From positions 682,001-746,000 of the forward strand of contig JAGKQI010000099.1 of the NCBI GenBank assembly GCA_018806915.1: a stretch of DNA of 64,000 bases, read 5' to 3'. The stretch's first letter is position 1, and every line of letters starts with the position of its first letter. Under the pieces are notes generated by a model. The model ran no database searches, was not told where the DNA came from, and was given only the letters and a program-made list of their open reading frames with translations. Positions 39,306 through 49,600 of the stretch are shown in pieces. This DNA is from Phytophthora colocasiae. Taxonomy: Eukaryota; Oomycota; Peronosporomycetes; Peronosporales; Peronosporaceae. The translations under genes were made by a program, and so were the position numbers.

Positions 39306-39747
39306 CCGTCGAGGGCGATTGAATTTGCATCAAGCGCCCTGAAAAAATGCATCACCGGGACGAAATGATGCATTCGAGCCGGGGCGGTAATAATTGCATA
39401 GGTCGCACGTCGTAAATTCTAGAAGGTCCTCTTGACCAGATTGCCACAATCGCATCCTAGCCGTACCGTAAAAGTATCCCCCCGAACACCCTCCGACTCA
39501 TTCAAGATGCCTGGTAGCCGTCCTCGAGAGCTCCCTTCCCGCCTTCCTCGCGACCCTGCTGTCGCCCTTGTAGAAAACTCGATAACCTACCAGAAGTGTG
39601 TTGCGTTCGGTAGACAAACTTGTCGGCACCGTCTGTGCACAGTAGTGCCTCAAATGATGCACCGAGGAGCAATAAACAAATGCATCATTTCGTCCCGGTG
39701 ATGCATTTTTTCAGGGCGCTTGATGCAAATTCAAGCGCCCTCGACGG
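39306..39747. mobile_element. Short element with ~70-bp terminal inverted repeats
   Basis: The left end (CCGTCGAGGGCG..., 39306 to about 39375) and right end (about 39677-39747) are inverse copies with only about two or three differences. Both contain GCATCACCGGGACGAAATGA. TA flanks both sides (39304-39305 and 39748-39749). Total length is about 440 bp; the middle contains a short ORF. TA target sites suggest a Tc1/mariner-like mover, but the TIRs are long. Confidence 0.85.
39507..39701 (+). pseudogene. Short ORF inside the long-TIR element
   Basis: The frame MPGSRPRELPSRLPRDPAV... carries Arg/Pro residues and a Cys/His cluster (YQKCVAFGRQTCRHRLCT), then runs into the TIR. It could be the 5' end of a deleted transposase. 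No family recognised. Confidence 0.35.
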
Positions 39748-39749
39748 TA

Positions 39750-40222
39750 ATGACAATGAATGCAAAGTTTGGCTGATGATTAACCTGTATCGGTGAGCAC
39801 TTTATGTTGTTTTACCCACTCTTGTTATTAAATACCCCGTTGGCAACTGATAAACATTCAACACGAATAGTTCTCTCCCCCTCGTTATTATGACCACTTC
39901 CATGTCAGTATAAAGGTCATCTCAAGAGAAGCACAATGTTTTATTCATACTTAGCACTGTGGAATTTCCCTATGCTACGAATATACGGATGTGGATCCTT
40001 GGAACACGTACGCTCCTATCGCCGAAACTTGTGTGCGTTGCCTTAACTCCCATAGTCTGCTACAGAAGATTGCCTTGATTCGACTGTTGGCATAGCGCAA
40101 GTCATTGGGTGCACTTTAGCACTTTAGCACGATCTTGTAGTTCGACAGCTACAGGTTAGACAGGTTCAGGTTCTTGGACTTCTGCGTCTCCAAATTAAAT
40201 AGGCGAGCCTGGAGTGGTGCAG
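39750..40222. other. Intergenic, nothing recognised
   Basis: This lies between the long-TIR element and an ankyrin relic. Only short chance frames. Confidence 0.4.
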
Positions 40223-40415
40223 GTACTGAAAGAGCTCTGTCGGTATTCGAATATAGGATGTCTAGTGGAGGCGTAAGCAAGCCAAAACATTGGGGCATAC
40301 GGATATTGCCGTGTTCTTACGAACTCAGATTGTACCGAATGAGTGGGCGCACCGACACTCGCATTCTGGACAACAAAGACGCTGCCAAAGGAAGACGAAA
40401 GCGATGTGATTTATC
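40223..40415 (+). pseudogene. Ankyrin gene relic, C-terminal part
   Basis: The plus strand matches the coding strand (minus) of 669-1742 near its 3' end: CTGAAAGAGCTCTGTCGGTATTCGAAT, AGGATGTCTAGTGGAGGC, AAGCAAGCCAA, CATTGGGGCAT and GACGCTGCCAA-GGAAG blocks. Stops and indels break the frame. Confidence 0.7.
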
Positions 40416-40439
40416 TGTCAGTTCTGATAATCCGCAGCC

Positions 40440-40886
40440 AAATTTCCAGACGCCTGCTAATTTCATGTCGAGGTAGGGAACTTATCAGCGTAGATCCTCG
40501 AATTGCGCGCCGAGTCTTCACTCCATATTTGTTGTATCGGTTTTTGGGAATGTCCAGCTTCAGTGTCGCGTAGAGAGCTTCAGGGTTGGAGAACTTCTTT
40601 AGCGAGAAGACGAATGGTGATTGCCTCTTCGCGTACGATTTTAGTTAATCACCCTTCACTTTCGAAATCACTTTCGATGTGATCTTCTTGAAGAAATCAA
40701 AATTCAGTCTCTCTTCATCTTCTGGGTCGGCTGCATCAGCTTGTAACGGAGTTCACGGGCACGCGTTCGGTCTTGGAAGACGCCGCTCGACTGAACCTTT
40801 TGGAATACCCGCAGATTGACGGGGGACGCCGAGATTCCTGCAATCAGTGTGGTGACAGCAAGGAACTGGATGAAGTACACACGCAT
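40440..40886 (-). pseudogene. Decayed RxLR-family effector gene
   Basis: ATG 40886 opens a signal peptide (FIQFLAVTTLIAGISA) and a leader with canonical RELR. A frameshift near 40750 then ends the frame after 54 residues or so. The dEER-like segment and part of the effector domain are readable in the next frame, which also meets a stop near 40645. Further family blocks are visible towards 40440. The gene is not functional as read. Confidence 0.75.
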
Positions 40887-40931
40887 CGATGCAGTTGATC
40901 GCGTATCTGGTAGACTCTTGATGAGGACAGG

Positions 40932-40945
40932 TAATTGAGAAGTGA
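40932..40945 (-). promoter_or_regulatory. INR-FPR-like element of the effector pseudogene
   Basis: The minus strand reads TCACTTCTCAATTA about 46 bases before the pseudogene ATG, matching the three promoters of the live copies. Confidence 0.5.
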
Positions 40946-41438
40946 GCAGCGAAGGTATACGACAGATGCACATCCGTCAAAGGGTGTTAATACCGTAGTA
41001 AGTATTATATATAATATAATATGATTCATAACTAGGCCATGGCAAAACTCGCTCCAAAGTGAACTTTGACTCCAACATGAACCGATGCTTCGAAGTATGA
41101 TTCTAATAATAATAATGGACACGAAGACAGTGAGTGATAAATTGTGATCGCAGTCACGACTAAAGTGTACTTGTGAAATTAAAGTTGATTAACTGGTCTG
41201 AAGTTACTTAGTACACAAATGGCATTCATCATCAATGATGCTCACTTACAAAAAATACTCTGTTGTCTGGATATTATTGCTTGTATGAAAATGATGGTTT
41301 CAAAACGCGAATCGCTCCGGATGATACAAGCTGAAATTTCGACTTTCGGAAGTCTTGAACGTCGCTTTCGATACATGTAGTATAGCGTCCGGAGTAAGTA
41401 GAACGGTATAATTTGGTGAGTCTTAGTTTGGATCTTGA
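40946..41438. other. A/T-rich intergenic region
   Basis: This lies between the effector pseudogene and the 3' end of the SNAPC3-like gene, with simple repeats (TATATATAATATAATAT, ATAATAATAATAAT). No gene. Confidence 0.5.
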
Positions 41439-42770
41439 TCAATCCTGGACGAACGAGAAGCTCAAGAAATCGTCGTACAGCAACTTCCCGTTAGAATCGT
41501 AATGAGCGGCACGGTAGCAACGGTTACAGAAGAACATCGGATCCACCACTGCCAGACGATCCCCATAGCACACGTACTTTGCGCTGTAGTGCTGACAGAT
41601 CAGACAGTTCCGCAACGGGTGCTTCAGAGGATTAGGCAGACGCAACGGGAATATACCAGAGCTCTTTGGTGCGTCAAGTTCATGCGGTAGTCGAGCATCT
41701 CGAAGCCGGAGGAGATGCTCACACTCCCCCTGGTGAATGTACACACCTGGCACGTCAACGTGGAGCTCCAGATCAGCAAAAGTCGCCGAGTGAAGACTGC
41801 GAGGCCGATCACCATCAATGACCGCTCCAAATTTCGCCTGGCGCTCGGGCTTTGCTCGAATCCAGCGTCGAATCTGCTCCGAGTAGTCCAGACTTCCAGG
41901 AACTCGGCGATCGACGAAAAACTTCTGTCCAAAGTAAACAAGTTTCGAAGATTTCGCGTGCTCACCCAGTCTCTCGTCGTTCGCACAGGCAAACAAATCC
42001 ACCAGCTCAGAAATCCTTTGCGAACGACGCACCAGAAATGATTGCGTCCTTGCCGGGTCCTTACTTGGGTGCAACACGTCGAACCACAAAATGGCATCGT
42101 TGTCCTGTACAGGTTTACCATCCTCCTTCACCTTCTCAGCCTTTGTATCATCCGCATCCGGCACTGGCCGCGCAAACTCAAAGCTCATTGATGTCACAGT
42201 GTTGGCCATTGATCTCTTCTGCACCAGTCGTCGCTTCTTGATCTTAAAAGTATCAACAAAGTTCTGTAGCCGTTCGCTGGGCACTCGTTGAGCTCGGAGC
42301 TCGTCGATGTCATCCAACTCTTCAAAAACAGCTTCAAACCTCACTCTTTCCGCTTCGATCTCTCTCTGCAACTTCTTCCGCTCCTTCCGTTTCTGTCGAA
42401 CAGCTGCAGTAGCTGCTTTCTCCTTCGCCACTATTGCGGCTCTACTGGTCTCTTCCGGCTGCTCTTCCTCGGACTCTGTGGTCTCGTCATCATCCTCATC
42501 TTCTAAAATATCTAATGCACCGTCAGGCTGCAATGCCAGAGTAGCAATACGTTGATATTTCTTGATTCGTTCAGTATAAGGCAGTGCTTTGTCCGTTAGA
42601 GCTGAATCTCCTTCATTCCAGCGTCGTAATGCGCGGTAAATACCGTCGTCCACCGCCTTCTCCAGCGGTGGCAGCAAGATATCATCTACGTTGATGTCTA
42701 CGGAGCTCAATTCGCCCTTAATAGCGTCATCTACAGGCATCAGAGGCGGGAAGAGCGCCTGGAAGTCCAT
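41439..42770 (-). CDS. SNAPC3-like snRNA-activating protein complex subunit
   Basis: The start is the ATG at 42770 (MDFQALFPPL); an upstream in-frame ATG at 42812 is less likely. The protein is about 443 aa. An acidic region and a charged coiled coil (about 95-160, AVRQKRKERKKLQREIEAER) precede the conserved C-terminal domain. That domain has LVYFGQKFFVDRR, a DYSEQIRRW segment and the zinc-binding end with C..C (NCLICQHYSAKYVCYGDR) and DPMFFCNRCYRAAHYDSNGK. This matches SNAPC3/SNAP50, which binds the proximal sequence element of small nuclear RNA promoters for RNA polymerases II and III. A single exon is visible. Confidence 0.82.
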   Translation of the reverse strand: MDFQALFPPLMPVDDAIKGELSSVDINVDDILLPPLEKAVDDGIYRALRRWNEGDSALTDKALPYTERIKKYQRIATLALQPDGALDILEDEDDDETTESEEEQPEETSRAAIVAKEKAATAAVRQKRKERKKLQREIEAERVRFEAVFEELDDIDELRAQRVPSERLQNFVDTFKIKKRRLVQKRSMANTVTSMSFEFARPVPDADDTKAEKVKEDGKPVQDNDAILWFDVLHPSKDPARTQSFLVRRSQRISELVDLFACANDERLGEHAKSSKLVYFGQKFFVDRRVPGSLDYSEQIRRWIRAKPERQAKFGAVIDGDRPRSLHSATFADLELHVDVPGVYIHQGECEHLLRLRDARLPHELDAPKSSGIFPLRLPNPLKHPLRNCLICQHYSAKYVCYGDRLAVVDPMFFCNRCYRAAHYDSNGKLLYDDFLSFSFVQD

Positions 42771-42918
42771 CGTAGCTCCTGGCCAATAATTATCAGCCAA
42801 ATTAAAATACATCTTTAAAAATGATTTCGCTAGTCGAATGCTGAAATGGCTACATTGAGATTAAAAAATGACGAACAGATATTTACAAGGGCATAACTTA
42901 CCTGTGCAATTACTGGCC

Positions 42919-44232
42919 TTACGCCATGAGCTCGTGCGTAGAGAGCGACTCAGATGTGCGGTGTAGCACACTTACGTCTCGAGAGCACAACCTTGTGGGT
43001 TCCTTGTCCTTGTCGCTGCCGAATATCCGCGAGAATAGTCCTCCTTCGACCTTCCGGGCCTTGCTATTACTGCGAGGCAGTCGTGAAGGTTTGCGCTGTA
43101 GTACCATTGCGTACTGGTTCTTTTGGCATCGTCTAGGGCCATCACCTTCGTGTCGTCGTGGGTTGCAACTCCATACATTGTCCTCCATTATGCTCGACAG
43201 ATACTCGACGATGCTCTGGTGCTTCATCTTGGCTGCTCCTTTGCGTGCCTGGAACAAACATCCTCTCGTAGAATACCGGCACAACAGGACCACGCACTCG
43301 AGATGACCGTTCTTCGCTGCATCTTCCAGAGCTCTTGGGTGTGGACCTTCCATTCGATGCTTTCCCAGAAACTCCACCACTTTATCATGCCCAAACCCGG
43401 CCGCACAGCCCATAGCTACCGTCGTGCAACCTTCTGTGCGGTTGTCATGCAAGAACGTCACCACTTCCAAATGTCCGTTCGCAGCAGCCATATCCATGGC
43501 CTCGTAGGTGCAACCTTCACTGCGATGTTCGTGTAGATACTTCACAACATCCAGATTCCCTGCAATTGCTGCTGCATCCATAACTCCGGCCGAAAACCCG
43601 TCGTACTTGTGTTCATCCAACCACCGAATCGCCTTCAAGTTCCCTCTTGACGCTGCAAAACACAATTGCCAAGGACGAATCTGCACGAATTGTCGTGGTA
43701 CATTTTGATGCAACCAGTCCATCACCGCTAGGTCTCCGCTGTAGTGGATAGCGTAGTTCAACAAATTACCTTCAAACTGGTAATTGGTTAAGTTGCAGTG
43801 CTCTCCGATCCACTGCAAAGCGTCCAACCGGTTAAACATTACAGCACAGCGAATCACTTCGTAAAACTCAAGTCGAGGGTTCTTCTGGTGCTCCTTCTCC
43901 TGAAAAGTACGATATAATAGTTGCAGCATCTTTAAATCGTCGCGAATGACAGCTACTTGCGGTAAATAACCACGAGGCTGCGGATAAAGCGCAGTTATTG
44001 GCGTCACATGATTTCGACGTTCTTTGGCTGTTCGTTTAGCTTCTCGACTGGCGAAAAGACCCACTGCGAACGGGACGCCAGTCATGAAGCCAGTGATCTG
44101 ATGCAACAGTTCGCATTGCGTCAGAACCAGTAGTGCAGGCGAGTTATTGCGAGGAGAAGACGACTCCATTAATGGAGCTCTTCTGGTACTTGACGTTTGG
44201 GAACTGTGACTTTGATTATCCATTATGGACAT
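42919..44232 (-). CDS. Ankyrin-repeat protein, ~437 aa
   Basis: The frame extends upstream into the transposon at 44303, so that extension is artificial. The best starts are ATG 44232 or 44223 (MDNQSHSSQTSSTRR). The N-terminal box is LTQCELLHQITGFMTGVPFAVG. About seven ankyrin-type repeats follow (AAAIAGNLDVVKYLHEHRSEG, MAAANGHLEVVTFLHDNRTEG, CAAGFGHDKVVEFLGKHRMEG). A C-terminal tail is basic and Ser-rich (QRKPSRLPRSNSKARK). The role is probably protein binding; the partner is unknown. Composite element 2 ends 70 bases before the start codon. Confidence 0.82.
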   Translation of the reverse strand: MSIMDNQSHSSQTSSTRRAPLMESSSPRNNSPALLVLTQCELLHQITGFMTGVPFAVGLFASREAKRTAKERRNHVTPITALYPQPRGYLPQVAVIRDDLKMLQLLYRTFQEKEHQKNPRLEFYEVIRCAVMFNRLDALQWIGEHCNLTNYQFEGNLLNYAIHYSGDLAVMDWLHQNVPRQFVQIRPWQLCFAASRGNLKAIRWLDEHKYDGFSAGVMDAAAIAGNLDVVKYLHEHRSEGCTYEAMDMAAANGHLEVVTFLHDNRTEGCTTVAMGCAAGFGHDKVVEFLGKHRMEGPHPRALEDAAKNGHLECVVLLCRYSTRGCLFQARKGAAKMKHQSIVEYLSSIMEDNVWSCNPRRHEGDGPRRCQKNQYAMVLQRKPSRLPRSNSKARKVEGGLFSRIFGSDKDKEPTRLCSRDVSVLHRTSESLSTHELMA

Positions 44233-44457
44233 GTGATGTGGTTTACGTAATGTATCCACCAGTTGTTGGATCAACACGTACGAGATCTGCACAAAGTAAA
44301 CGAACTTCTTTCCCTGAAACAACACCAAATAACACCCAAATAACATTTTTATTAGCCAATCATATGCGACCACAACAAAAATCAGTATTGACCAATAATC
44401 AACGAGGAACAGTGACCAGACGCTCCGATCATGTAAGTCGTAGAATTTAGTCGGACA

Positions 44458-45412
44458 ATGGAGAGCAGTGACGCCATACCGCCGAAGGGCGAGTGCCCCA
44501 CATGCTCCAAGCTCGTGTCGAAGTCGAACATGGCCAAGCACCGCAAGGTGTGTGGCAAGAAGAAGCCGGCAAAGTCGCGAAAGGCGATAAACCGGGACTC
44601 ATACGCCCGCAATAAGGTGAAGGTCCTCCAAAAGCGGCAGGAAAAGCGCATATTCGACCAATTCGGACGCCTTGAAGGTATATATTGTAAATATTTGAAA
44701 AATATATTATATTTTTTAACCCATGTAACGTTTAGTGGCTCAGAAGCAGCTCTCTGAACTCGAAGCTCAGCAAGTTGAGGTGGAAGAACTGGAGTGTACG
44801 GCTTGGACAGCTCTATCGAAGCGAAATTTGCTCTATGGTGTCAGCTTGGACCCAGAGCTTTTCGCCCACTTTCTTGAAGAGCTGAAGGCACGTTGCAAGG
44901 CAAAGTACAACCACGGTCCTATCATGACCACACCGAAAGAGCTTTACCGGGCAGCAATCTTCGTTCTCCATCCGGACAAGCTGCGCGGACAGAAGAACAG
45001 GTTTGGAGCCCGCATTGAGGAAGTGATGGCGCACTGGGACAAGCCTACCAGGGCCTTCAACGCTTTTGGAGATGGACTGAAGGCCGATATCGACATGAAG
45101 CCCCAAGCGGAACTGGACGCTATGACGGATGTGGAGTATTCCAATGAGCGCCGGCGAGTAGCTTTGGCACGTAAAGCAAAGGACCAGACTGAATACGACT
45201 TTGAGACGCTGACAGCAAACTTTCGAGACTATCGCAAGATGGTGGAGCGCTACATGAGAGCAAGGGACCGACACCTGGCTGAATTCCAAGCTCGGAAGGA
45301 CAAGGCCGAAGCCGAGCGAGGTGAGCAAGTGACCAAGTTGAAAAGACCATCTCGAAACTGGAGAGCATTGGGCCATGTGCTACCTTTCGGCAGTACAAGG
45401 AATCGTACCTGA
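44458..45412 (+). CDS. Zinc-finger / J-like protein of composite element 2
   Basis: The exons are 44458-44677 and 44736-45412, with a 58-nt intron at the same place as in copy 1. The sequence is nearly identical to the 14212-15187 gene, including CPTCSKLVSKSNMAKHRKVC and LHPDKLRGQ. One A is missing from an A5 run near 45344 (AAAA versus AAAAA), so the last ~25 residues are changed and the protein ends in RNRT. Confidence 0.7.
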
Positions 45413-45522
45413 AAGGCAAAGCAGGCGGCTCGAAGTAGTTGAGGCTGTAGTGAGACAGAGGCCATAAGACTGATGTCTACGACGTTTTTCATTGCTACTA
45501 TGGTGTTCATTTAACTATCGCG

Positions 45523-45826
45523 TTCATACCAAAACGTACGAGTTCATACCAAAAAGTACGAGTTCATACCAAAATAAGTACGAGTTCATATCAAAATGTA
45601 CGAGACATTCATACCAAAAAGTACGCTAAGATCAGACTGGAATGTACGAGTTCATACCAAGAAGTACGAGGTCATACCAAGAAGTACGAGGTCATACCAG
45701 GAAGTACGAGGTCAAAAGTATCATACATTCTGGTATGAACGCGTACTTTTTGGTATGAACGCGTACTTTATGGTATGAACTCGTACTTTTTGGTATGACG
45801 CGTACTTTCTAGTATGACTACACTTT
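45523..45826. repeat. Joined 20-bp repeat arrays without recombinase gene
   Basis: The two inverted arrays that bracket the recombinase in copy 1 are here separated by only a few bases (about 45711-45720). Units read GTTCATACCAAAAAGTACGA on the left half and TTTTTGGTATGAACGCGTAC on the right, forming a large imperfect palindrome. Confidence 0.8.
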
Positions 45827-46151
45827 CTAATTTGCCAAAGTCACAATAACAAATATTTTCCATTTTTATTTTGAAAAAGTGTCTGCACTTTTTCTGAAGC
45901 GTGACGGTCGATCATTGGTCAAATAACACTAAATAACCCTCGGGTGTTGTTTGGGCACGAAGAAGTTGCTTCCCACGACCGCCCCATACAAATCCCTAGT
46001 ACAGAGATTCGACTTCCTTTGAGTGAATCAACACCTCAGGCCGCACGTAAATGATTATATAGGGTTAGGTGAATTTACATACAAATAGCGAGATGTCTGC
46101 TTAGAGGGTCTACTATTGAGGTGTTGTTTCAGTCAGAGTAAGCTCTACTTC

Positions 46152-46638
46152 TCCAAGAAAGGTATTGTTGGCTGAAGTTCTATGCAAACATGAGCGAGCA
46201 GCAAGGACATGTAGCCATTTGAGTTTTTTTTTCGTCGGAAATGGTTGGAATGCACTTCTGCAGCTGCAGCGATTTGCTTTGAATCGAGCGAAACTTCTTT
46301 TATTTTATAGATTTATCCTACATACCATGGTAGAAGAAAGTAGACCAGAGACTTTCGTTGGTCCATGCATATTATATATTATCTTCTTCATCTCGGCATG
46401 TACATCTATCGGTTTGCACGTTCAAGGTCGTTTCTCCATGGTAAAAATACTCAACTGAAGGTACATGTAAATTTGGTCATGGAGGGGGGAGAACCGTTTT
46501 TTTTTCTTGTACGCCTTGTTGGCACAGTAGAAACCCCAGAGTTCTCCTTGTTAGCATCCAAATTGGTTGTCTTGGTGCATTTTGACTCGGATATTAAACC
46601 GGGCGGTGTAGCTGACTTCCAGGCCTTTTGCTGCGTTT
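46152..46638. other. Intergenic upstream of the flippase-cyclase gene
   Basis: About 490 bases with no domain-bearing frame. It should include the promoter of the 46639 gene; the T-rich tract near 46497-46508 is notable. Confidence 0.45.
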
Positions 46639-49600
46639 ATGCATGAGAGCAGTGCTCAGGATCTCCCGCCCGGCCCCAAAGCAAGCAATATGGCGTTCTC
46701 GCTTCATCCGCAAGCCTTCCGGTCGGGTATTAACAGTTTTCCGGCGGCAAACGACTCGAGTAAAGTGGACGCTACGTCCACTGCAGATACCACCACAACA
46801 GCTAGTCATAGCAACAAAACGGGGTTGCTCCGTCGGTTGTTTCGCAAAAACCGAGTAGCTACAGAATTGAGTGAAGGCTACAGCGACAACAGCAAAGAAG
46901 TCGTTAAAAGTCGCTTACTCTTCGTCAACGATGTCAAACGCACCATGGAGTACGCAGCCTTCATGCAGAAACACCACGATGCCGAGCCCTATTGGACCAA
47001 CACGGTCCGTTCGTCCAAATACAGCGCCCTCAACTTCCTCCCCAAGTCCCTGTTCGAGCAGTTCCGCCGTGTGGCGAATTTCTACTTCCTCATCATCTCG
47101 CTGCTTCAATTGTGTACAGATTTGTCCCCTACGAATGAATATTCCACTATCGGACCGTTGATGCTCGTTTTGACAGCTACAATGATCAAGGAAGGACTGG
47201 AAGACCGTGCACGACATCAGCAAGATTGGATCGTAAATCACGATAAAGTGGAGACACTTAACGGCCTAGTGGAACCTAAGAAAAAAGACCCAGAAGACGT
47301 CAGTCGTACGCTTCATCTTGGGGATTTCCAGTCTGTCTTTTGGAAAAACCTTCGAGTGGGTCATGTGATCAAAATTCATGATCAGGAACTGGTTCCAGCT
47401 GATATTGTCCTATTGTTTTCCAGTCAAGAAACTGGTGAAGCCATGTGTGAGACTTCCAGTCTTGATGGAGAGTCCAATCTCAAAGTCCGTCACTGTGTCA
47501 AGTGGAACCACATCGTCCCTCGATCTCCTAAAGAATTTGGGGATATTGTTCACGGTGAGATCCGCTGTGAAGCTCCCAATAAGAGACTGTACAGTTTCGA
47601 CGGAGTCATGCGAGTTTCCAACGTGAGTTCACATGGAGAAACTGTTAGTTCTTCACTAGAACCTCGAGCTTTGGAGGAACAGGGAGTACCATCCGACGCC
47701 GAGGAGATCCCGATCACTATTGAGAACGTTTTACTACGTGGAATGAAGTTGTGCAACACGAAATGGATTGTTGGCGTCGTGGTTGGTGGTGGAAATGATA
47801 CTAAACTGGTTCAGAACATGAAAGCGATCCCGTCCAAGTTCAGTCGTCTGGATCGGATCGCAAACCGGTGCATTTTCCTTATTTTCTCAGTTCTTTTCGG
47901 TGTTTGCTGCTTCAGTTCCATCCAGGCGTCTCTCTTCGCTGTTAAAGTCCACGCGAAACCTGGGTACGCGAATGCTTATCCCTTTGTCACGAACTTCCAC
48001 TCAGGTTACTTCATCGAAGCTTGGGTCACGTATCTGATTCTGTACAATAACATGGTGCCGATCTCGCTGTATATCAGTCTGGAAGTGGTGAAATGGTATC
48101 AAGCCAGAAGGATAGAGAACGACCCCAAGATGCACTGTTCAATCACAGGTCGGGGCGTGACTGCACGTACATCTAACGTGAACGAAGATCTGGGTCAGAT
48201 CAAGTATATATTCAGCGACAAGACCGGAACCCTGACCAAGAATCAAATGCTGTTTAAAGTGTGCAGTATCGGTGGGATCATCTTCGACGGATCTACTATG
48301 CAGCTCCGTCGAGCAGCACAAGCCGGGGGTGACGATTTGTCCGGAAATGATATGATGCTCAAGTTCGGGTCAGCTTCAGCGGTCAGAGGAGGTAGTGGGG
48401 GCCGAGACGGTAGTACCGACGGGAGACGCAAGTCCAAGCACGTGTCCGTGACGGAAAAGGACGTGCGCTCGTACTCGCACATGATGAAATTCGTGGAAAA
48501 TCCGTCTCGGTTTTCAGCCAAAGAGATGTACGCGGTAGAATTGGCTCGACCGTTCTTCCGCTGTTTGTTGCTTTGTCATTCGGCGTCTGTAGCACTCGAA
48601 GAACCAGTGAATGGAGATCAGACAGATGCAACGAGTGCAACGGGTAGAACCCTAACGGAGAGTGCGGAGGGGAGTAGAGCGGGGAGTAGACGCCAAAGTG
48701 CTGGATACAATTCGTTTACCAGTAACCACGCAGCAACTGAAGCTACTGATGCTTTCCCTTCTCTAAGAGGAGATCGCAAATTCTTTGGTTCTTCACCCGA
48801 TGAAGTAGCACTACTTAACGCTGCGGTAGAATTCGACTGCGTGTACGAACGACGAGAAGGTGACGTGATCCACATCAGGTTGTTTGGCAAACCCGAATCC
48901 TATCAGCTATTGGCTCTGAACGAGTTTGACAGTACGAGGAAATGCATGTCTGTGGTTGTGAAGAGACTTACGAGGGAGGAACCAGATCCGACTAAGCACG
49001 GACGAGTGCGAGACAGTTTAGGAGACTTGGAACACGCGTTGGAGACGGATCTGGATGGGATCAGTGATTCCGAATCAGAAGACCACGATATCCTTGTTTT
49101 CTCGAAAGGAGCTGATACCGTCATGTTTGCCAATGCCAATAAGTACCAGGATATCAGCAAATTGGCTCTTCATGTTCATTATTTCGCTGCGATGGCTTTA
49201 CGTACTTTACTTTTTGGATATCGGACATTATCCGTGTCGGAATATCTTACGTGGAAATGTGAATTTGACGCTGCTAAAAAATCCCTATCCAACCGTGAAC
49301 AACTGTGTGTGGAAGTGGCCAAGAAGATTGAGAAATCGACTAAACTACTAGGCGCTACGGGGGTAGAAGATCTCCTTCAGGATGGAGTGAGAGAATGTAT
49401 TTCCCAATTATCTCTCGGTGGGATCAATATTTGGATGTTAACAGGAGATAAGGATGAAACTGCGATCTCTGTAGCTCACATGTGCGGCCTCATCGGTCCA
49501 AAAAGCAAAATTATTATTATCAAAGGGAAAACAAAGCAGGATTGTCTTGATGATATCGCTAAAGCTCGACGGAAACTCAAAAGAGAAGGCGTGTGGGTAC

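Larger units (their letters stand above)
44303..46151 (-). mobile_element. Composite element 2, inverted and lacking the recombinase
   Basis: This is the reverse complement of 11625-15322 along its length, except that 12055-13950 (the recombinase) is missing and replaced by TTTT. Both ends match (AACTTCTTTCCCTGAAACAACACC-like on the left, TGTTTCAGTCAGAGTAAGC on the right). The zinc-finger/J-like gene is retained. It is probably mobilised in trans if mobile at all. Confidence 0.75.

Noticed and set aside
44233..44541. N-terminal extension of the ankyrin ORF with hydrophobic segments
   Set aside because: The extension is read from the antisense strand of composite element 2; the family start box begins after ATG 44232.
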